A DNA stretch of 64,000 nt from an uncultured Bacteroidales bacterium (GCA_947644715.1 CANSAP010000004.1:36674-100673); one strand, 5' to 3'. Positions 29,750 through 39,798 are shown, numbered from the stretch's first letter. Translations and numbers: made by a program. The notes: a model not told the origin generated them from the sequence alone.

Positions 29750-29788
29750 CTGTAATATTTCGATGCCAATTCTTTTATTGTCAAATTG

Positions 29789-31711
29789 TTAGAAAATTGA
29801 GTCTATGTCAATGGAGACACCCACCTGGAATGTGGTGCCGGTCGTAGTGGCTGAGTTCCAATAGTAAACTTTCGGACGATAGTTCAGCAGGTTGTCAACC
29901 ACGAAGTTCACACTGATGCCTTTCCATACCTCCTGTTGGAGAGTGAATTTCCAAAGGGAGTAAGCACCATCGGTCTCAAGATTGGAGTCGGGCTTGCCGA
30001 GGTAACGACCGGAGATGGATGCATAAAGCTTGTAGTACTTATTAAACCGGTGGTCGTAGTCCAGACGCCAGGTGGCTGAGTGCGGACGGGGCTGCGAGAA
30101 TTGCGAATCAACCGTGCGGCCACCCATGTGCAGGAAATTATAGTGCACGCTTGCTCCGAGGCCCATAGCCAAACGATAACGGAAGGTTGCATCAAGACCG
30201 CAGACCTTCACTCCATCTTCGTTGCAATAGATGGCACCCTCTTCGCGATCGGCATCACCGGGGAAGTCGGTGGTGGTGATTCGACGGTCATAGTAGTTAT
30301 AGTAGCCCATGAGGGTAACATTGTAAGCACCCTGGAAGATTCCGGAATTCACACGACCGTTCTGCTCGAAAGCAACATTGAAGTTGTGGCTGCGTTCGGG
30401 CTTGAGGTCAGGGTTACCGTAAATCATCTGAATGCCGGCCATGTCGAAGCTCATGTACATCTCTTTGAGCGTGGGGGCACGGAAACCGCCGGCGTAAGAT
30501 GCGCGGATTGAGAAGGTGTCAATCTTGAACATTGTGGCCAGGCGGGAGGTTATGGCGCCGCAGGATGCAGCGGAAAAATAGTCGCCGCGCACGCTTGCAA
30601 CTACGTTGAACCAGTGCACCGGATTGTAGTCAAACTGAGCAAATCCATCGAAAGAGTTCTGCTCATGTGTGTCGCCGGTCTTGAACTGATAGGTCAGCAG
30701 GTAGTCGTTCATGTAGTCAGCACCTACAACCAAAGAGTTGTTGCCGAAGACATGAGTGTAAAGAGCATGCAGGATGTTCTGACGGTTGGAGTAGTCATGG
30801 TCATGCGTGCGTGCGCCACCCACGAAGCGGGCCTTGTCATATTGGTCGTAGCTGTAAGAGGCTTCGAGGGTTTGCGCGTCAGAGAGGTTGAATACGCCTC
30901 GCAGTCCGGCTGAGTAGTCGTTGTAGCGATCCACGTAGTTGGAGCGGTCGCTGTGACGCTGGAAGAAGTTGCCGCGGGCAATCAGTCGCACTCTGTCATT
31001 GGGGCGGAACTGAAGTCGCTCCTTGACATTAAGAGAGTTGCCACCCCACACCTGCTGGAAGCTTGACTGAGTATCGAAAGCATCGGTCAGCTCAATTTTG
31101 TCGGAGGTTACGTACTGGAAATCTGTGGTGGAGTTCCACTTGCCGAGATTAAATCCGAAGTTGGCACCTGCACGCCATTCATTGCCGGCGCTGTTGAAGC
31201 GGGAGTTTACATTGGCGTGCCAGGGCTGAGTGCTTTCGCGGGAGATGATGTTGACCACGCCACCCACGGCGTTGGCGCCGTAGAGGGCTGAGGAGGCACC
31301 TTTGACTACCTCTACGCGTGATGCGTTGCCGAGGCTCAATCGGTTGTAGTCCACATTGTCCATAGTCTCGCCGGCGAGGCGTTCGCCGTCCACAAGGAAG
31401 AGCACTGCGCTGCCACCGAATCCACTCATGTTTAGGGCGGTTTCCTGGCTCATGGCATAGCCGAATTCGAGGCCGGGAAGTTCTTCGGTGAGCAAATCCT
31501 GGATATTGGTGGCATCAGCATGTTTGATGTCGTCGCCCGTGATGAGCTGGGTCACTACGGGCACATCCTTGAGTGCACGGGGGGTGCGGGTGGCTGTAAT
31601 AACCACCTCGTCGAGACGGTTGATGGAGTCAGTCTCAGCTGCAGCGGCACCATCGGATGCAGTGGCGAGAGGCTGACTGATCATGAGAAGTATGGGCAAT
31701 AATGCGCTCAT
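29789..31711 (-). CDS. hmuR: TonB-dependent heme receptor (HmuR-like)
   Basis: Plug domain LDEVVITATRTPRALKDVPVVTQLITGDDIKHADATNIQDLL; FRAP and NPDL boxes (GGFRAPTLKEMYMSFDMAGIQMIYGNPDLKPERS). Internal Met at 31711 is the likely start. Confidence 0.85.
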   Translation of the reverse strand: MSALLPILLMISQPLATASDGAAAAETDSINRLDEVVITATRTPRALKDVPVVTQLITGDDIKHADATNIQDLLTEELPGLEFGYAMSQETALNMSGFGGSAVLFLVDGERLAGETMDNVDYNRLSLGNASRVEVVKGASSALYGANAVGGVVNIISRESTQPWHANVNSRFNSAGNEWRAGANFGFNLGKWNSTTDFQYVTSDKIELTDAFDTQSSFQQVWGGNSLNVKERLQFRPNDRVRLIARGNFFQRHSDRSNYVDRYNDYSAGLRGVFNLSDAQTLEASYSYDQYDKARFVGGARTHDHDYSNRQNILHALYTHVFGNNSLVVGADYMNDYLLTYQFKTGDTHEQNSFDGFAQFDYNPVHWFNVVASVRGDYFSAASCGAITSRLATMFKIDTFSIRASYAGGFRAPTLKEMYMSFDMAGIQMIYGNPDLKPERSHNFNVAFEQNGRVNSGIFQGAYNVTLMGYYNYYDRRITTTDFPGDADREEGAIYCNEDGVKVCGLDATFRYRLAMGLGASVHYNFLHMGGRTVDSQFSQPRPHSATWRLDYDHRFNKYYKLYASISGRYLGKPDSNLETDGAYSLWKFTLQQEVWKGISVNFVVDNLLNYRPKVYYWNSATTTGTTFQVGVSIDIDSIF

Positions 31712-31783
31712 TCTTTTCTGTTTGGTTATTATTATAAAAGTCCGGCATGAATCAGAGTCCATGCCGAACTTTATCGGTTGATT

Positions 31784-32257
31784 TTACTTTGCAGCGGTGA
31801 AGGAGCAGATCATGGGCATGGGCATTGCGCCATACTGCATGTTGTAGTTGATGGTGATTTTGCCTTCGGCATAGCTACCCTGAAGAATCACTGAGTATTT
31901 CTTGCCGGCGTCGGTAGTGCCCTCGTAAGTAGTGGGAGCGAGAGTGTAGTTGCCGTCAGTTCCGGACACTTTCACGCCGGGCACAACTACTGAAGGCATC
32001 TGCATCGGGGGGTTACCGAAGCTGGGAGTGGTGATTTCTACAGTGGAGTCATCGGTTGCTTTAACCACGAAAGTCATGTCTTCAAAGATGTCCTCTGAGC
32101 CCATAACGGTGCAGCTCATGTCGCCGTGATATGTGCCGGCAACGCTCTTTGCTGCGGGTGCTGCGGGTTCATCATTGTCGTCGCTGCAGGAGGTGGTAGT
32201 AAAGAGGAGACAGAGGGAGGCGAACATCGCCATTGCGATTGAAGTAATCTTGTTCAT
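31784..32257 (-). CDS. Calycin-like lipoprotein in the hmuY position
   Basis: Lipobox LLFTTTSCSDDND; SVAGTYHGDMSCTVMG... fold typical of calycin-like lipoproteins; sits immediately upstream of hmuR. Confidence 0.65.
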   Translation of the reverse strand: MNKITSIAMAMFASLCLLFTTTSCSDDNDEPAAPAAKSVAGTYHGDMSCTVMGSEDIFEDMTFVVKATDDSTVEITTPSFGNPPMQMPSVVVPGVKVSGTDGNYTLAPTTYEGTTDAGKKYSVILQGSYAEGKITINYNMQYGAMPMPMICSFTAAK

Positions 32258-32263
32258 AACTTT

Positions 32264-33820
32264 TTAGTGTGTTTTATTGTTTGTAATTTTATTTTGTTCG
32301 GATTGAAGTTTTTGCAGACGATGCTTCAGGTGCCTGCGGCGGATGATATACCCTGAAATGAGTATCAGCATCAAGAGGAGGCCGGAGAGGAACACGTAGA
32401 GTTCGGAGAAGGGGCCGAGTATAGGCGAGAAGCAGCGGCCTACGTGGAGTTCCAAAGCGAAATTCCAAAGCGACATGGGCTGCGTCGTGAGCAATTCAGG
32501 AGTCGCAGGAAGCGAAGGTGCCCCTTTTGCATAGTCGAACACTACGGGCTTACTGCCTTTCAAATCAGCGCTGTAGCCGCTGACCAGCGTTGAGGAGACC
32601 GCCCCTCGACTACTGTGGTCCACTGGCCGGCCGGTGAAGTAATCTGTCACTGCACCTGTGGCCGGATTCCAACGCGTCATTCCGCTGAATGAGCCTATTA
32701 TCCATTCGCCGGTGCCGGAGGGTTCAAACACGTTGATGCCCATCGGAGAGATTACGGGTGCTTTATCTTTAGCTATCAGTTGGGGCGCTGCAGCGAAGTC
32801 AGCGTCAGCACGCAGAAAACCTTCGGAGGTGGAAATCAACCAGGTTGAGTCAGCTGCGTTATAGCGCAAGCCGCGCAGCTTGTCGTGCCACACATTGTCG
32901 GAAGCCATGGAGGAACCGGGCACGGGAGAAGTCTTCAGCAGCACAAACGGAATCATCAGCGGCGGACGCAGGCATGTGCCGGTGAAGGCTATAAGGAAAG
33001 TTAGAATCAAGCTCCAATATCCCACACGAATGTGCCAGTGATGATTCCATTTCAGAGCCGGAATCTTGTGTTTGTCAACCTTTTCTTTCTTTCGGCGGAT
33101 GCTGTAAGGAAGGAGAAACACTATTATGCCGGTCACGCATAAGAAGATGATTATCAGAGCAATTACATCAACCACAATGCGACCTACAATGCCGAACAGT
33201 TCTCCACTGTGAAGCTGCCAGATTGTCTTAAACAGGGTTACTTTGGGTTGGTAATCGATAGGCGCAGGCAGCTCTTTGCGCTCGAAGGCTGAGCTATTAT
33301 TGCTCAAGCGATAGAGAGCTGATCGGGTCAGGACTACCGGCGACGCGCCATCGGCAGAAAGCGTAACATCGGTGAGTCTTTCTTTATTATCGGGCAAAGA
33401 GACCTCAGCCCAACGCTGACCATCCAGCTGATAGAGTCCGAATTGAGCGGCACACCATGTGCGACCACTCGAATCACGCACTATATTGCGAACGCTACGG
33501 GCGTCAACACCTTCGGGGAAGCCGGCGTTGAAGTCGGAGAATCGGGTAAAGGTGCTGTCAGTAAGCCATACCCCGACGGAGCCATAGGCAAGCAGTGAGT
33601 CACCACCAAGAGGGAGAGTGCCCTTGACAACGCCTTGATTATAAGAGGATATGCGATAGGAGGAGGGAAGCAGACTGCGACTCACGCCGCATGAGCTGAA
33701 GAGCTCGCGGTGGTTGAGAATAATGCCTGAGACACAAAACAACAGCGCCAGAATCAGGACAACGAGGCCGATCCTGTTATGAATGAATTTCCAAGTGCTT
33801 TTGCGCCGGTTTTTGGTCAT
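32264..33820 (-). CDS. PepSY-associated TM helix family protein
   Basis: Start at 33820: MTKNRRKSTWKFIHNRIGLVVLILALLFCVSGIILNHRE; WNHHWHIRVGYWSLILTFLIAFTGTCLRPPLM; multiple TM segments. Confidence 0.7.
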   Translation of the reverse strand: MTKNRRKSTWKFIHNRIGLVVLILALLFCVSGIILNHRELFSSCGVSRSLLPSSYRISSYNQGVVKGTLPLGGDSLLAYGSVGVWLTDSTFTRFSDFNAGFPEGVDARSVRNIVRDSSGRTWCAAQFGLYQLDGQRWAEVSLPDNKERLTDVTLSADGASPVVLTRSALYRLSNNSSAFERKELPAPIDYQPKVTLFKTIWQLHSGELFGIVGRIVVDVIALIIIFLCVTGIIVFLLPYSIRRKKEKVDKHKIPALKWNHHWHIRVGYWSLILTFLIAFTGTCLRPPLMIPFVLLKTSPVPGSSMASDNVWHDKLRGLRYNAADSTWLISTSEGFLRADADFAAAPQLIAKDKAPVISPMGINVFEPSGTGEWIIGSFSGMTRWNPATGAVTDYFTGRPVDHSSRGAVSSTLVSGYSADLKGSKPVVFDYAKGAPSLPATPELLTTQPMSLWNFALELHVGRCFSPILGPFSELYVFLSGLLLMLILISGYIIRRRHLKHRLQKLQSEQNKITNNKTH

Positions 33821-33846
33821 GATAAATGTTGAATCTGAATTCCGGT

Positions 33847-33877
33847 GCAAAATTACTGCCATTCTCAGAGCCTTACA
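33847..33877 (-). promoter_or_regulatory. Promoter of the heme operon
   Basis: Minus strand TTG (33877-33875)-N20-TAATTTTG (33854-33847). Confidence 0.65.
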
Positions 33878-33966
33878 ATACTCAAATTTTGGGTAATTGC
33901 AGGCACCCGATGCCTTCGCCATACCTCATTATAGGTATGGTTGGCATACATCTAAAGCTGTATGAG

Positions 33967-35553
33967 CTAATGAAGGGTCTTGATTCTCACGGTCTTAGCC
34001 TGTGCCGGGACAACCAGGTAGAGGGTGTCGCCCATCTTGACGGAAGCGAACTGAAGATGTGTGTCATCAGGGAAACGGAGGTCAGGCAATGTGTCGGCTG
34101 CCTGAGTAATCAGCAGGGAATAACGTGCATCCAACGGATGCACGGGGAAGAGGCCCAGTTCCCGGCGGATGGGGAGCTGACGGCCGGCCTTCCGGATTGA
34201 ATCGCGGGTAACAGGCAGTATCTCAGGCGATTTCTTCTGCTCCGGGCTTGGGGAATGTCGACGCCACAATCCTTTGCGTGTGTTGGCATCAAAGACAATG
34301 TGAAGCAAATCATCGGCAAAGGGATCATCATCCATCCTCCGGAGAAGGATGCTGCAAAGCGGATTATTATATGGTGCGCCGGAACAATCAATCCACAGTA
34401 TGGTCTCCCCTCGCGCAACGGCAGTTTCCACTCTGCGCAGGCGCTCGGCCGTCTCCATTCGCAGCAGGTAACCGGCTCCCATCAAGAACAGTGTCAACGT
34501 CAGTGCCACTCCGGCCAGCATCTGCCTGCCTCTCGGGGAGAAGCATTCCCCTACCCTCACTCCTATGCGGCCAATAAGGATTACCGCGAACAGTGAGGGT
34601 GCCACCAGCTGACGCAGCGCAGTGTAAGACAAAACGCCCAACAGCAAAGCACATCCAATGGAGAGAAGCAGCAACAGTTCCATTCTGTCCGGGCGCAACA
34701 GACGACGTGTCCGCGCCTTGAAAGCAAGCGAGATGTACAGAAGCGCCAGCCAGGGAAGCGGCGTGCGAAACAGGTCACGCAGCATGAACAGAGTCTTGTG
34801 CAGCAGCACCTCAGGTGAGAAACCACCCCCGGCAGAAGCATGGGCATAGTTGCCGGGCGCTCCTAAAAGCGCAGCGGCTCCACACAGCAACGCTATACCT
34901 ATATATAGAAGCCTGCGATTGCGCTTAATCAGCCAACTCAAACCGATACCCCCCAGCAGCGGCAGAGCGAAGGATTCCTGCAATGTGCCACACACGAATG
35001 CAAGCAAAAGCCACAGCACCGGACGCCGGCATCGACCCTCGAAAATGCGATTGATGCCCTCCAACAACCACACGGCGCACACCGCCGGCCAAAGATAATT
35101 CAGAGCAAAAGCCACGAGCGACAGCCAAATGACACCGGGCGCCGGCATCAACCACCAAAGCAGGAACAAACAGCACACAGCCACACGGGGCGAAATTCGC
35201 TCGGAGGCTGCACATAGCCTGCACACTCCTATCCACATGAGCGCAAAAAAGCTACCGTTGAGCAGTGCGTAAATCCAACGCATGCCATCCATCAGCATGA
35301 TCTGCGTGAGAGAGTGCACAATAATGCGCCCGTTGAAGGTCAGGAAATGCGATATCTGCGTATCCAATACATCTTTGAGAGTAGAAACCCGGCCTCCGCC
35401 ACCGGCATGCAATTGCGCATCCGCAAAAAGATACCCCAAGTCATCACCCACCGTCACTCCTTGCAAGGTGAGCAACGCCACAGCAACAGCCACGAGCACA
35501 CAGCTCACCGGCAGCCACCAACACTTTCGGGAAAACTTCAGATGCGAAATCAT
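33967..35553 (-). CDS. DUF6056-like polytopic membrane protein
   Basis: Start at 35553: MISHLKFSRKCWWLPVSCVLVAVAVALLTLQGVTVGDDLGYLF...FNGRIIVHSLTQIML; many TM segments. Confidence 0.65.
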   Translation of the reverse strand: MISHLKFSRKCWWLPVSCVLVAVAVALLTLQGVTVGDDLGYLFADAQLHAGGGGRVSTLKDVLDTQISHFLTFNGRIIVHSLTQIMLMDGMRWIYALLNGSFFALMWIGVCRLCAASERISPRVAVCCLFLLWWLMPAPGVIWLSLVAFALNYLWPAVCAVWLLEGINRIFEGRCRRPVLWLLLAFVCGTLQESFALPLLGGIGLSWLIKRNRRLLYIGIALLCGAAALLGAPGNYAHASAGGGFSPEVLLHKTLFMLRDLFRTPLPWLALLYISLAFKARTRRLLRPDRMELLLLLSIGCALLLGVLSYTALRQLVAPSLFAVILIGRIGVRVGECFSPRGRQMLAGVALTLTLFLMGAGYLLRMETAERLRRVETAVARGETILWIDCSGAPYNNPLCSILLRRMDDDPFADDLLHIVFDANTRKGLWRRHSPSPEQKKSPEILPVTRDSIRKAGRQLPIRRELGLFPVHPLDARYSLLITQAADTLPDLRFPDDTHLQFASVKMGDTLYLVVPAQAKTVRIKTLH

Positions 35554-35630
35554 AAGGCAAAGGTAGCAATACTTTCCGGCATAACCACAAAACCACCCCG
35601 ATAAAACGCCAAAGACACACAGACACACTC

Positions 35631-37946
35631 TTAGAAACGGGATTTGTCGGCGTTGGCTGCTCCGTGGCCTTTGTAGCGGGAGCCGGCGGTGTTGAAGTTA
35701 TAGCGGATGGTCAGAGAGAGGTCGCGGGTGTCGTATTGCTTGTTGACGCGTTGTGTGCTTATTGCATCATAGAGGGTTATTTGCTGTCGGTGGGAGGAGA
35801 ATACATCACTCAGTTGCAATTTAACACTCCATTTTTCATTGGAAAAGGTTTTATACAGGCCGAGATCACACGTCCATCTGCTCTTCATGTAGACATTGTC
35901 GCCATCTCCGGAGGTTTGCGCGGAAAAATCTATGTTGAGCCACGTATCTCCGGGAAGGTGTATTGCGTTGTTAAAGCGAAATATGCCTAATGGTTTGTTC
36001 ATTTTCATTTCGGCGCCATTGTGGTTCAGGTTGAAATCTTGCGCTATTATACCGGCCATGAATGAAGGTCTCCAGATAGAAAAGAAACATGGTGAGTAAT
36101 TTGCAAAAGCCTCAAAAGTATTGTAGCGGGGCATGTTTTCCATTCGGAGCAATGTCACACCAGGGTGACCGGGGTATGGCGACGTCTGCCACATGAAATA
36201 ATTCTTTGTGGAGCAATATGTCAGTTCCACAACCACATCGCGCCAGGAGCTTGACAGAGAAACGTAATCTCGGTAAATGGGTTTCAGACCGGGGTTGCCG
36301 GACTCGTAGCTATAACGGTCAAGGTATCTGACAGCGCTGCTCAGCTGCTCGAATGCCGGACGTGAGGTCTTTCGTGTGTATGAGAGATTGGTTGACACAT
36401 TAACGAGAGGCAAAGATATGGATGCCCCGGGAGCAAGATTATGATAACAACGGCTTTGCGCCTCTTTCTTTTCATCCCCGATATAGTATCGGGAGTCGGT
36501 GTATTCCCATCTCAATCCGGCAGTAACGGATACTATTCCGAAAGTCTGAGAGAGTTCGGCAAACAGTGCCGTGGTTGTTTCCCGGATTTTCGTGTCGTTG
36601 TCAGCGATAAAATCAACATCGGATAAATACAGATTCCTGCGGAGAATGTCACTGACTTCAGTTCCGAGGCGCAGCTCTCCTTGCAAGACGTAATGAGTGG
36701 CAGTGACGTTGCCAGCCAGGAGTCGGTTATTGACATCGTTGTCGGTAGAGAATATACGCTGAGCATGGGATGCGGATGTTTCAATCTCATTTGCGGAACC
36801 GGTATTTATCTGCCACATGGCATCAAAGTTGGCAGTCAGTTGCCAAGAGCCTAAGATGCCCGCGTAATATGCACTCAGAAGGTGCTGCCGGTTACGTCTG
36901 TGATTGTAGCCGTCGCTTCTGAGTTCATCTTCGAGTTCGGAGTTCAGGAGTCGTGATGTAAATGAACAACTGCGACCGACGGCGGGGCGATAGGAAAAAT
37001 CATAATAGAGCCCTAAGTACTGATTTCTTGAATTATAGTTAAGCCCGGCTTTCGCCTCATATACCGGGTACTTGGTGAAGTCTTTGCCGAGGGTATGCTG
37101 TGACACAGTGCCGGAGGGAAGATGCTGCGTGATGCTATTTTCAAAGCGCGGACGTTCGCGGTAGTTCTCGTAATTCAGCATAGCGAACAGGTCGAAGCCA
37201 TTCTTTCGGTAGTTGAAGTTGGTTTGTTCAAACAGATAGACGTAGTGCTTATATCCCACTGTTGTTCTGTCGCTAAAGGAGAATCCTTCACCCATGGGTG
37301 CGACCGTCGTAATGCGTAATACGGCATTGACTGAGGAATCGTAACGGGCGCCCGGCGATGTCACTACATCTACGCTCTTGATGTCGGAAGATGAAAGCAG
37401 GTCAAGCTCTGACCGGTCTCGCACCTGACGGCCGTTGATGAAGACTATTGGTGAGCCTTTTCCGAGCACTTCAAGTTCGGAGCCGGTCTTCGTGACAAAG
37501 GGCATTTTGCCCAGGAGGTCAAGAGCTGTGCCTGCGTTTGCGAGGTAGGTGCCGGCAATTGCCACTTGCACTCCGTCATTCTTTAGCTTTGTCACCGGGC
37601 GAGCGCCTGTAACGATTACCTCACTCAGTTCATAGGAGGCGTTGGTGAGTTGTATCGTGCCGAGGTTTCCATGTGGTTTGGATATGTTCTTTTCCTCATA
37701 TCCTATTGCTGTGATTCGCAGAGATCCTGCATGGAACGAGTCAGGGATTGAAAAGTGTCCGGTGTTATCTGTCACGGTTCCATATATAAGGGTTGAATCG
37801 TTCTCAGTTAATAGAATCACGTTTGCGAACTCCAGCGGGTTGCCAATCTCATCTACGACAGTCCCCGACACCGGCTCAGTTGCTGCCAAGAGGGTGTGAA
37901 AAGAGGAGCAGAGCATTAGCCCCGCCACTAAATGTGTTAATGTCAT
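35631..37946 (-). CDS. Outer-membrane beta-barrel receptor (CarboxypepD_reg-like, plug, OMP_b-brl_3-like)
   Basis: EPVSGTVVDEIGNPLEFANVILL; ELSEVIVTGARPVTKLKNDGVQVAIAGTYLANAGTALDLLGKMPFV; barrel to C-terminus. Confidence 0.85.
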   Translation of the reverse strand: MTLTHLVAGLMLCSSFHTLLAATEPVSGTVVDEIGNPLEFANVILLTENDSTLIYGTVTDNTGHFSIPDSFHAGSLRITAIGYEEKNISKPHGNLGTIQLTNASYELSEVIVTGARPVTKLKNDGVQVAIAGTYLANAGTALDLLGKMPFVTKTGSELEVLGKGSPIVFINGRQVRDRSELDLLSSSDIKSVDVVTSPGARYDSSVNAVLRITTVAPMGEGFSFSDRTTVGYKHYVYLFEQTNFNYRKNGFDLFAMLNYENYRERPRFENSITQHLPSGTVSQHTLGKDFTKYPVYEAKAGLNYNSRNQYLGLYYDFSYRPAVGRSCSFTSRLLNSELEDELRSDGYNHRRNRQHLLSAYYAGILGSWQLTANFDAMWQINTGSANEIETSASHAQRIFSTDNDVNNRLLAGNVTATHYVLQGELRLGTEVSDILRRNLYLSDVDFIADNDTKIRETTTALFAELSQTFGIVSVTAGLRWEYTDSRYYIGDEKKEAQSRCYHNLAPGASISLPLVNVSTNLSYTRKTSRPAFEQLSSAVRYLDRYSYESGNPGLKPIYRDYVSLSSSWRDVVVELTYCSTKNYFMWQTSPYPGHPGVTLLRMENMPRYNTFEAFANYSPCFFSIWRPSFMAGIIAQDFNLNHNGAEMKMNKPLGIFRFNNAIHLPGDTWLNIDFSAQTSGDGDNVYMKSRWTCDLGLYKTFSNEKWSVKLQLSDVFSSHRQQITLYDAISTQRVNKQYDTRDLSLTIRYNFNTAGSRYKGHGAANADKSRF

Positions 37947-37972
37947 GTTTCGTATCTTAGAAAGTGTTTAAG

Positions 37973-39130
37973 TTATAGACCGCCTATCACAATCCAGCCT
38001 CCACGGTTACCTTTCTGCAAGGCCAGGTTGTGCCGCTTCATGGTGCCGTCAGGCAGCCTAAGATGGTAGGGAACAAATGTTATGCCCTCATTGCCTGAGT
38101 TAAATGCCTGTCCTACTGAGACAAGCACAGCGCCTTTGAGTTCAGGCTCATAGAGGGTCTGCATCATGTTATCATCCAATGCGTTATTCAGGATGGATAC
38201 GTCCCATGTCTCCAGGGCATTGAGGAAGGCTGAGGCTGCTTCTGTAGCGCTTAGGCCTTGCAGCCCCGGGAGTGAGCTTTCCGACATATCAATGAATCTT
38301 ACTCCGGAGGGGAGTTCCATCAGATTTGCTCGCGGCTCACCATAAATTATGTCAGTGATTTTCAAAATTACTGTTTCCTGTCTCCCTTTTACAATGCTGA
38401 CCGAAGCGGATTTCAGACGCTTGGTGTCAGCGTCAATCACATAGCGACGCAGATTCTCAGATTCAGCTATGGAAGCGTTCAACATATAAGGATTGTTGAA
38501 CTCACCCTGAGGCCGGGAATGAACCGTCAGAAGTATGTCTGCTCCCACCTTTTTCACTTGATACTCAACATCGGTGTTATTAATACAGTCTTGTAATTCT
38601 GCTTCGAGGATTCGTTCCGGGGTAAGCAATCGGGACATTTCACCAAGCAGTTCTTCGGGGGCAGCATGATTGAAGCGCCAACCGATATTCAGACAGTTTA
38701 TCCAACTGTAAATCACCCTGCTATTGCCGGCAGCCGTGCGTCCCCCCTTATCTATTCGCCAGGTCAGGGCAGAATCGGTTTTCGCAATTAAGATGCTATG
38801 CTCAACGAAACTGTCAGCTATATTGATATATTTGAAATTCTCCATAGGGCGTGTCTTTATCTCCACGGTCATTTCAATCCCCTGAGCATTTCGCAGAGTG
38901 TTAAGTGTGTCGGTCAGAATCTCTTTTGCAGAAATTACGGAGGGGAGTAATATCAATAGCAACAGGGCAGCAGCTACACAGGAGAATCCCACCCCCCATG
39001 CCCAACGGAATGATTTTCGTTTGCGAGTATTTGCATCAAGAGTCGACTCTATCTGGCGACGGAGCTGCTCAGTTGCCGCAAAGTCACGGCGGGGTTTCAG
39101 CATATCCCTTATCTCATTGTAATCTTCCAT
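37973..39130 (-). CDS. Anti-sigma-factor-like single-TM protein
   Basis: MEDYNEIRDMLKPRRDFAATEQLRRQIESTLDANTRKRKSFRWAWGVGFSCVAAALLLLILLPS; directly downstream of the ECF sigma gene. Confidence 0.65.
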   Translation of the reverse strand: MEDYNEIRDMLKPRRDFAATEQLRRQIESTLDANTRKRKSFRWAWGVGFSCVAAALLLLILLPSVISAKEILTDTLNTLRNAQGIEMTVEIKTRPMENFKYINIADSFVEHSILIAKTDSALTWRIDKGGRTAAGNSRVIYSWINCLNIGWRFNHAAPEELLGEMSRLLTPERILEAELQDCINNTDVEYQVKKVGADILLTVHSRPQGEFNNPYMLNASIAESENLRRYVIDADTKRLKSASVSIVKGRQETVILKITDIIYGEPRANLMELPSGVRFIDMSESSLPGLQGLSATEAASAFLNALETWDVSILNNALDDNMMQTLYEPELKGAVLVSVGQAFNSGNEGITFVPYHLRLPDGTMKRHNLALQKGNRGGWIVIGGL

Positions 39131-39132
39131 GA

Positions 39133-39642
39133 CTATCGTTGTTTCTGATACTGTATTCTTAATTTCTCCATCCCGGACTTGTAGCGGGATTTGACTGTGG
39201 AGACCGGGGTGGAAATTATTTGACTAATTTCAACGAATGACAGTTCGTCCATGACATTCATTCTTATTATCTCGGCCTCTCTAAGCGGTAATCTTTCAAG
39301 CAATCCGGTCAGACGCTCTATTTCCTCCAAGTCTAATTCCTCTTCCCGGGACAAGTCTGGGATTTCATCATCTTTGAAGGCAAGAGGACGAATGCTTTGA
39401 CCTTTTAAGTGAAAGTCCAGGCAGAGGTTATACACAATGCGAAACAGATACATCCTGATGCTTTCTTTACTGATTTTAGACAGGTCAGCCTCCAGCATTC
39501 TGCGCACAGCTTCATGCACAATATCCTCTGCATCAGCCGTATGGCCTACGCGAATCACTGCGAATCTGACCAGGTAATCAAGATTCTCTTCGATTACCCG
39601 GCCAATCCATTGCCGTGTCGCTATGTCGAGTGTTAACTTCAC
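39133..39642 (-). CDS. ECF RNA polymerase sigma factor
   Basis: HTADAEDIVHEAVRRMLEAD...LRFY-type region 2, GLLERLPLREAEIIRMNVMDELSFVEISQIISTPVSTVKSRYKSGMEKLR region 4. Confidence 0.92.
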   Translation of the reverse strand: MKLTLDIATRQWIGRVIEENLDYLVRFAVIRVGHTADAEDIVHEAVRRMLEADLSKISKESIRMYLFRIVYNLCLDFHLKGQSIRPLAFKDDEIPDLSREEELDLEEIERLTGLLERLPLREAEIIRMNVMDELSFVEISQIISTPVSTVKSRYKSGMEKLRIQYQKQR

Positions 39643-39691
39643 TATATTTATTTATGGTCGTCATTACAAAGACGGGATTCTGAGGAAATCG

Positions 39692-39716
39692 ACTAATTTT
39701 AATCGTTAAAATTAGT
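39692..39716. repeat. 11-bp perfect hairpin/dyad ACTAATTTTAA-TCG-TTAAAATTAGT
   Basis: Direct reading; lies between the divergent sigma-factor and recombinase genes. Confidence 0.8.
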
Positions 39717-39798
39717 TAACACCTGCACAACAAAGAGCTTGTATGCAGATAAAATTCAAGATAAACAATTGATAATAAATCACTTAATTTTCATTATT

